From positions 1,426,001-1,490,000 of the forward strand of contig NZ_CP081496.1 of the NCBI RefSeq assembly GCF_019774615.1: 64,000 nucleotides of DNA, written 5' to 3'. The notes under the pieces are model-generated. The model was given only the letters and a program-made list of their open reading frames with translations. It ran no database searches and had not been told where the DNA came from. Numbering within the stretch: the stretch's first letter is position 1; the number at the start of each line of letters is the position of its first letter. This document shows positions 63,149-64,000 of this stretch, piece by piece. Both the position numbers and the translations under genes were made by a program. This stretch comes from Streptomyces sp. BHT-5-2 (GTDB taxonomy: Bacteria; Actinomycetota; Actinomycetes; Streptomycetales; Streptomycetaceae).

Positions 63149-64000
63149 CGGAAACCGCCTCCTGCTGTTGCTGGCTCTCGCCCTGCTGGCTCTTCGTCGT
63201 CGGCTGAGTTGCCGGAGACCAGTCTGACGCACGCCACCGACAGTCGGTGCGGCTCGGGGTCAAGTCGGGCCGACCGGAGCGAAGCGCTCCGGAGCCCGGT
63301 TGTGCACAGGGCCCGATTCCGAACGAATTCCCCGGTAGATATCCGTGGTCGTAGTAGTAGGCCCTGTGGAAACCGTGGACAACTGACTTTGCGCAGGTCA
63401 GCGCCGATTTTTTGTCCACCGCGCCTGTGGGTGGAAGCCGTGGATAAACGGCCTCGACTGTGGACCGGGAGAAGTTCTGCACACCCCATGCACAGGGCGG
63501 AGGCACTTCTCCCCAGTGCCGTCCCCAGGTTTACCCACGTTCCCCACAGCCCAACCCACCACCTTGGTGTGACCGCTTTCACTCGGCGTGGTGAGAGGTG
63601 GTGTCGCGTTGCCGAACAGTGGACAGCGGTGTGGAGAAGCCGGCGATCACTGGGGACAACAGGCTCCAACCTGTGGGTGGCCGGTGGACAAGTCATCGAC
63701 ACGTCTGTGGACGAGTCCGTTGTCCACAGGCTGTGGATTGCGGTTGGCCACAAATCCACACGCGGTTGACCTCGTCCGATGGCCCGTCAGCACACCGGCC
63801 TGTGGATCTCACAGGGATAACTTTCCCCTCCCCAGGTTGTGGACGGAAGATTCTTGCCCAATCTGTGGAGAGAGGCCGTGACCTCGCCGGGAATCGAACA
63901 GAGCCGCCGTCCTCCACAGGTTTGGGACGACGGCGGACGGTGCACACGACCCGCGACCGGCCGCCGCACCGGCCGGGAAAGCCGCTCCGCGAGCCCCGCC
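63149..64000. other. oriC: oriC, dnaN-proximal part, with many DnaA boxes
   Basis: The 852-bp gene-free region next to dnaN has numerous matches to TTGTCCACA in both orientations. TTGTCCACA at 63720-63728 is perfect. Near matches include CGTGGACAA 63374, TTGTCCACC 63412, CGTGGATAA 63439, TGGGGACAA 63651, GGTGGACAA 63683, TGTGGACGA 63706, TGTGGATTG 63732, TTGGCCACA 63744 and TGTGGACGG 63838. Streptomyces oriC lies between dnaA and dnaN with about 19 such boxes. The origin is cut by the window edge, and small open frames inside it are not genes. Confidence 0.95.

Noticed and set aside
60050..63769. A 1,239-codon open frame on the + strand over recF, gnd and dnaN
   Set aside because: It is the antisense shadow of three well-supported genes in high-GC DNA. 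Its translation is Gly/Arg/Val/Leu-rich with no recognisable domain.
63588..63969. Several 60-100-codon frames in the last kilobase
   Set aside because: They lie within the DnaA-box-rich origin and have no ribosome-binding site or recognisable protein pattern.

Overview
This 64 kb window is high-GC actinomycete chromosome, almost certainly Streptomyces or a very close relative. Evidence: the gyrA-gyrB-DUF721-recF-gnd-dnaN-oriC order, class E sortases, CrgA, the FHA-PstP-RodA-PbpA-PknB cluster, DLW-39 and DUF5324 proteins, parS sites of the form GTTTCACGTGAAAC, and many GTG starts with translationally coupled ends. The right edge is the dnaN-proximal half of oriC, so the window is the oriC-proximal core on one side of the origin; dnaA should lie just beyond base 64000.

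Layout from left to right. 1-5011: a partial MobA-like nucleotidyltransferase, the bkdABC branched-chain 2-oxoacid dehydrogenase operon and a divergent Lrp/AsnC regulator. 5207-17020: phenylacetate catabolism, with a TetR repressor (paaR) co-transcribed with paaH, divergent paaN, and the paaABCDE epoxidase operon. It is interrupted by an unrelated three-gene operon (SpoU methyltransferase, HTTM membrane protein, DUF5819). An acyl-CoA dehydrogenase follows, with a KstR-like operator. 17194-21752: rhodanese, J-domain protein, an IS110-family element with a probable bridge-RNA end, and a DUF2252 protein. 21974-27610: four small regulator/target modules (MarR with a membrane protein, HxlR with an azoreductase, LysR with an MFS pump), each with a visible operator in the divergent gap. 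tRNA-Leu lies at 27.7 kb.

28273-36326: the growth and cell-wall signalling operon fhaA-fhaB-pstP-rodA-pbpA-pknB. 36400-37735: an AT-richer islet with a small secreted cysteine-containing protein, a solo IS110-type end and a 5'-truncated DUF397 gene. 37736-42484: a leftward run of two SrtE-type sortases, a glutamine amidotransferase, a 58-residue membrane protein, a third class E sortase and a DUF881 protein, divergent from crgA. 43-53 kb: rhomboid protease, cyclophilin, DUF5324, a LysR/MFS pair, tRNA-Ala, an XRE regulator with a Ser/Thr kinase, a von Willebrand A membrane protein, DLW-39 and tRNA-Ile. 53394-64000: DUF3566, gyrA, gyrB, DUF721, recF, gnd, dnaN and oriC.

Themes. (1) The same 14-bp palindrome, ACCGAACGATCGGT or its complement, lies in front of bkd, paaH/paaN and paaA, suggesting one TetR repressor controls both branched-chain keto acid and phenylacetate catabolism. 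(2) Seven parS or near-parS sites are visible. Three are packed in the coding sequence of a sortase, where each encodes VSRET, and one is the centre of a perfect 36-bp palindrome that probably also terminates transcription. (3) Two related IS110-family left ends occur 18.5 kb apart, one with its transposase and one without. (4) DnaA boxes occur in several intergenic regions outside oriC.
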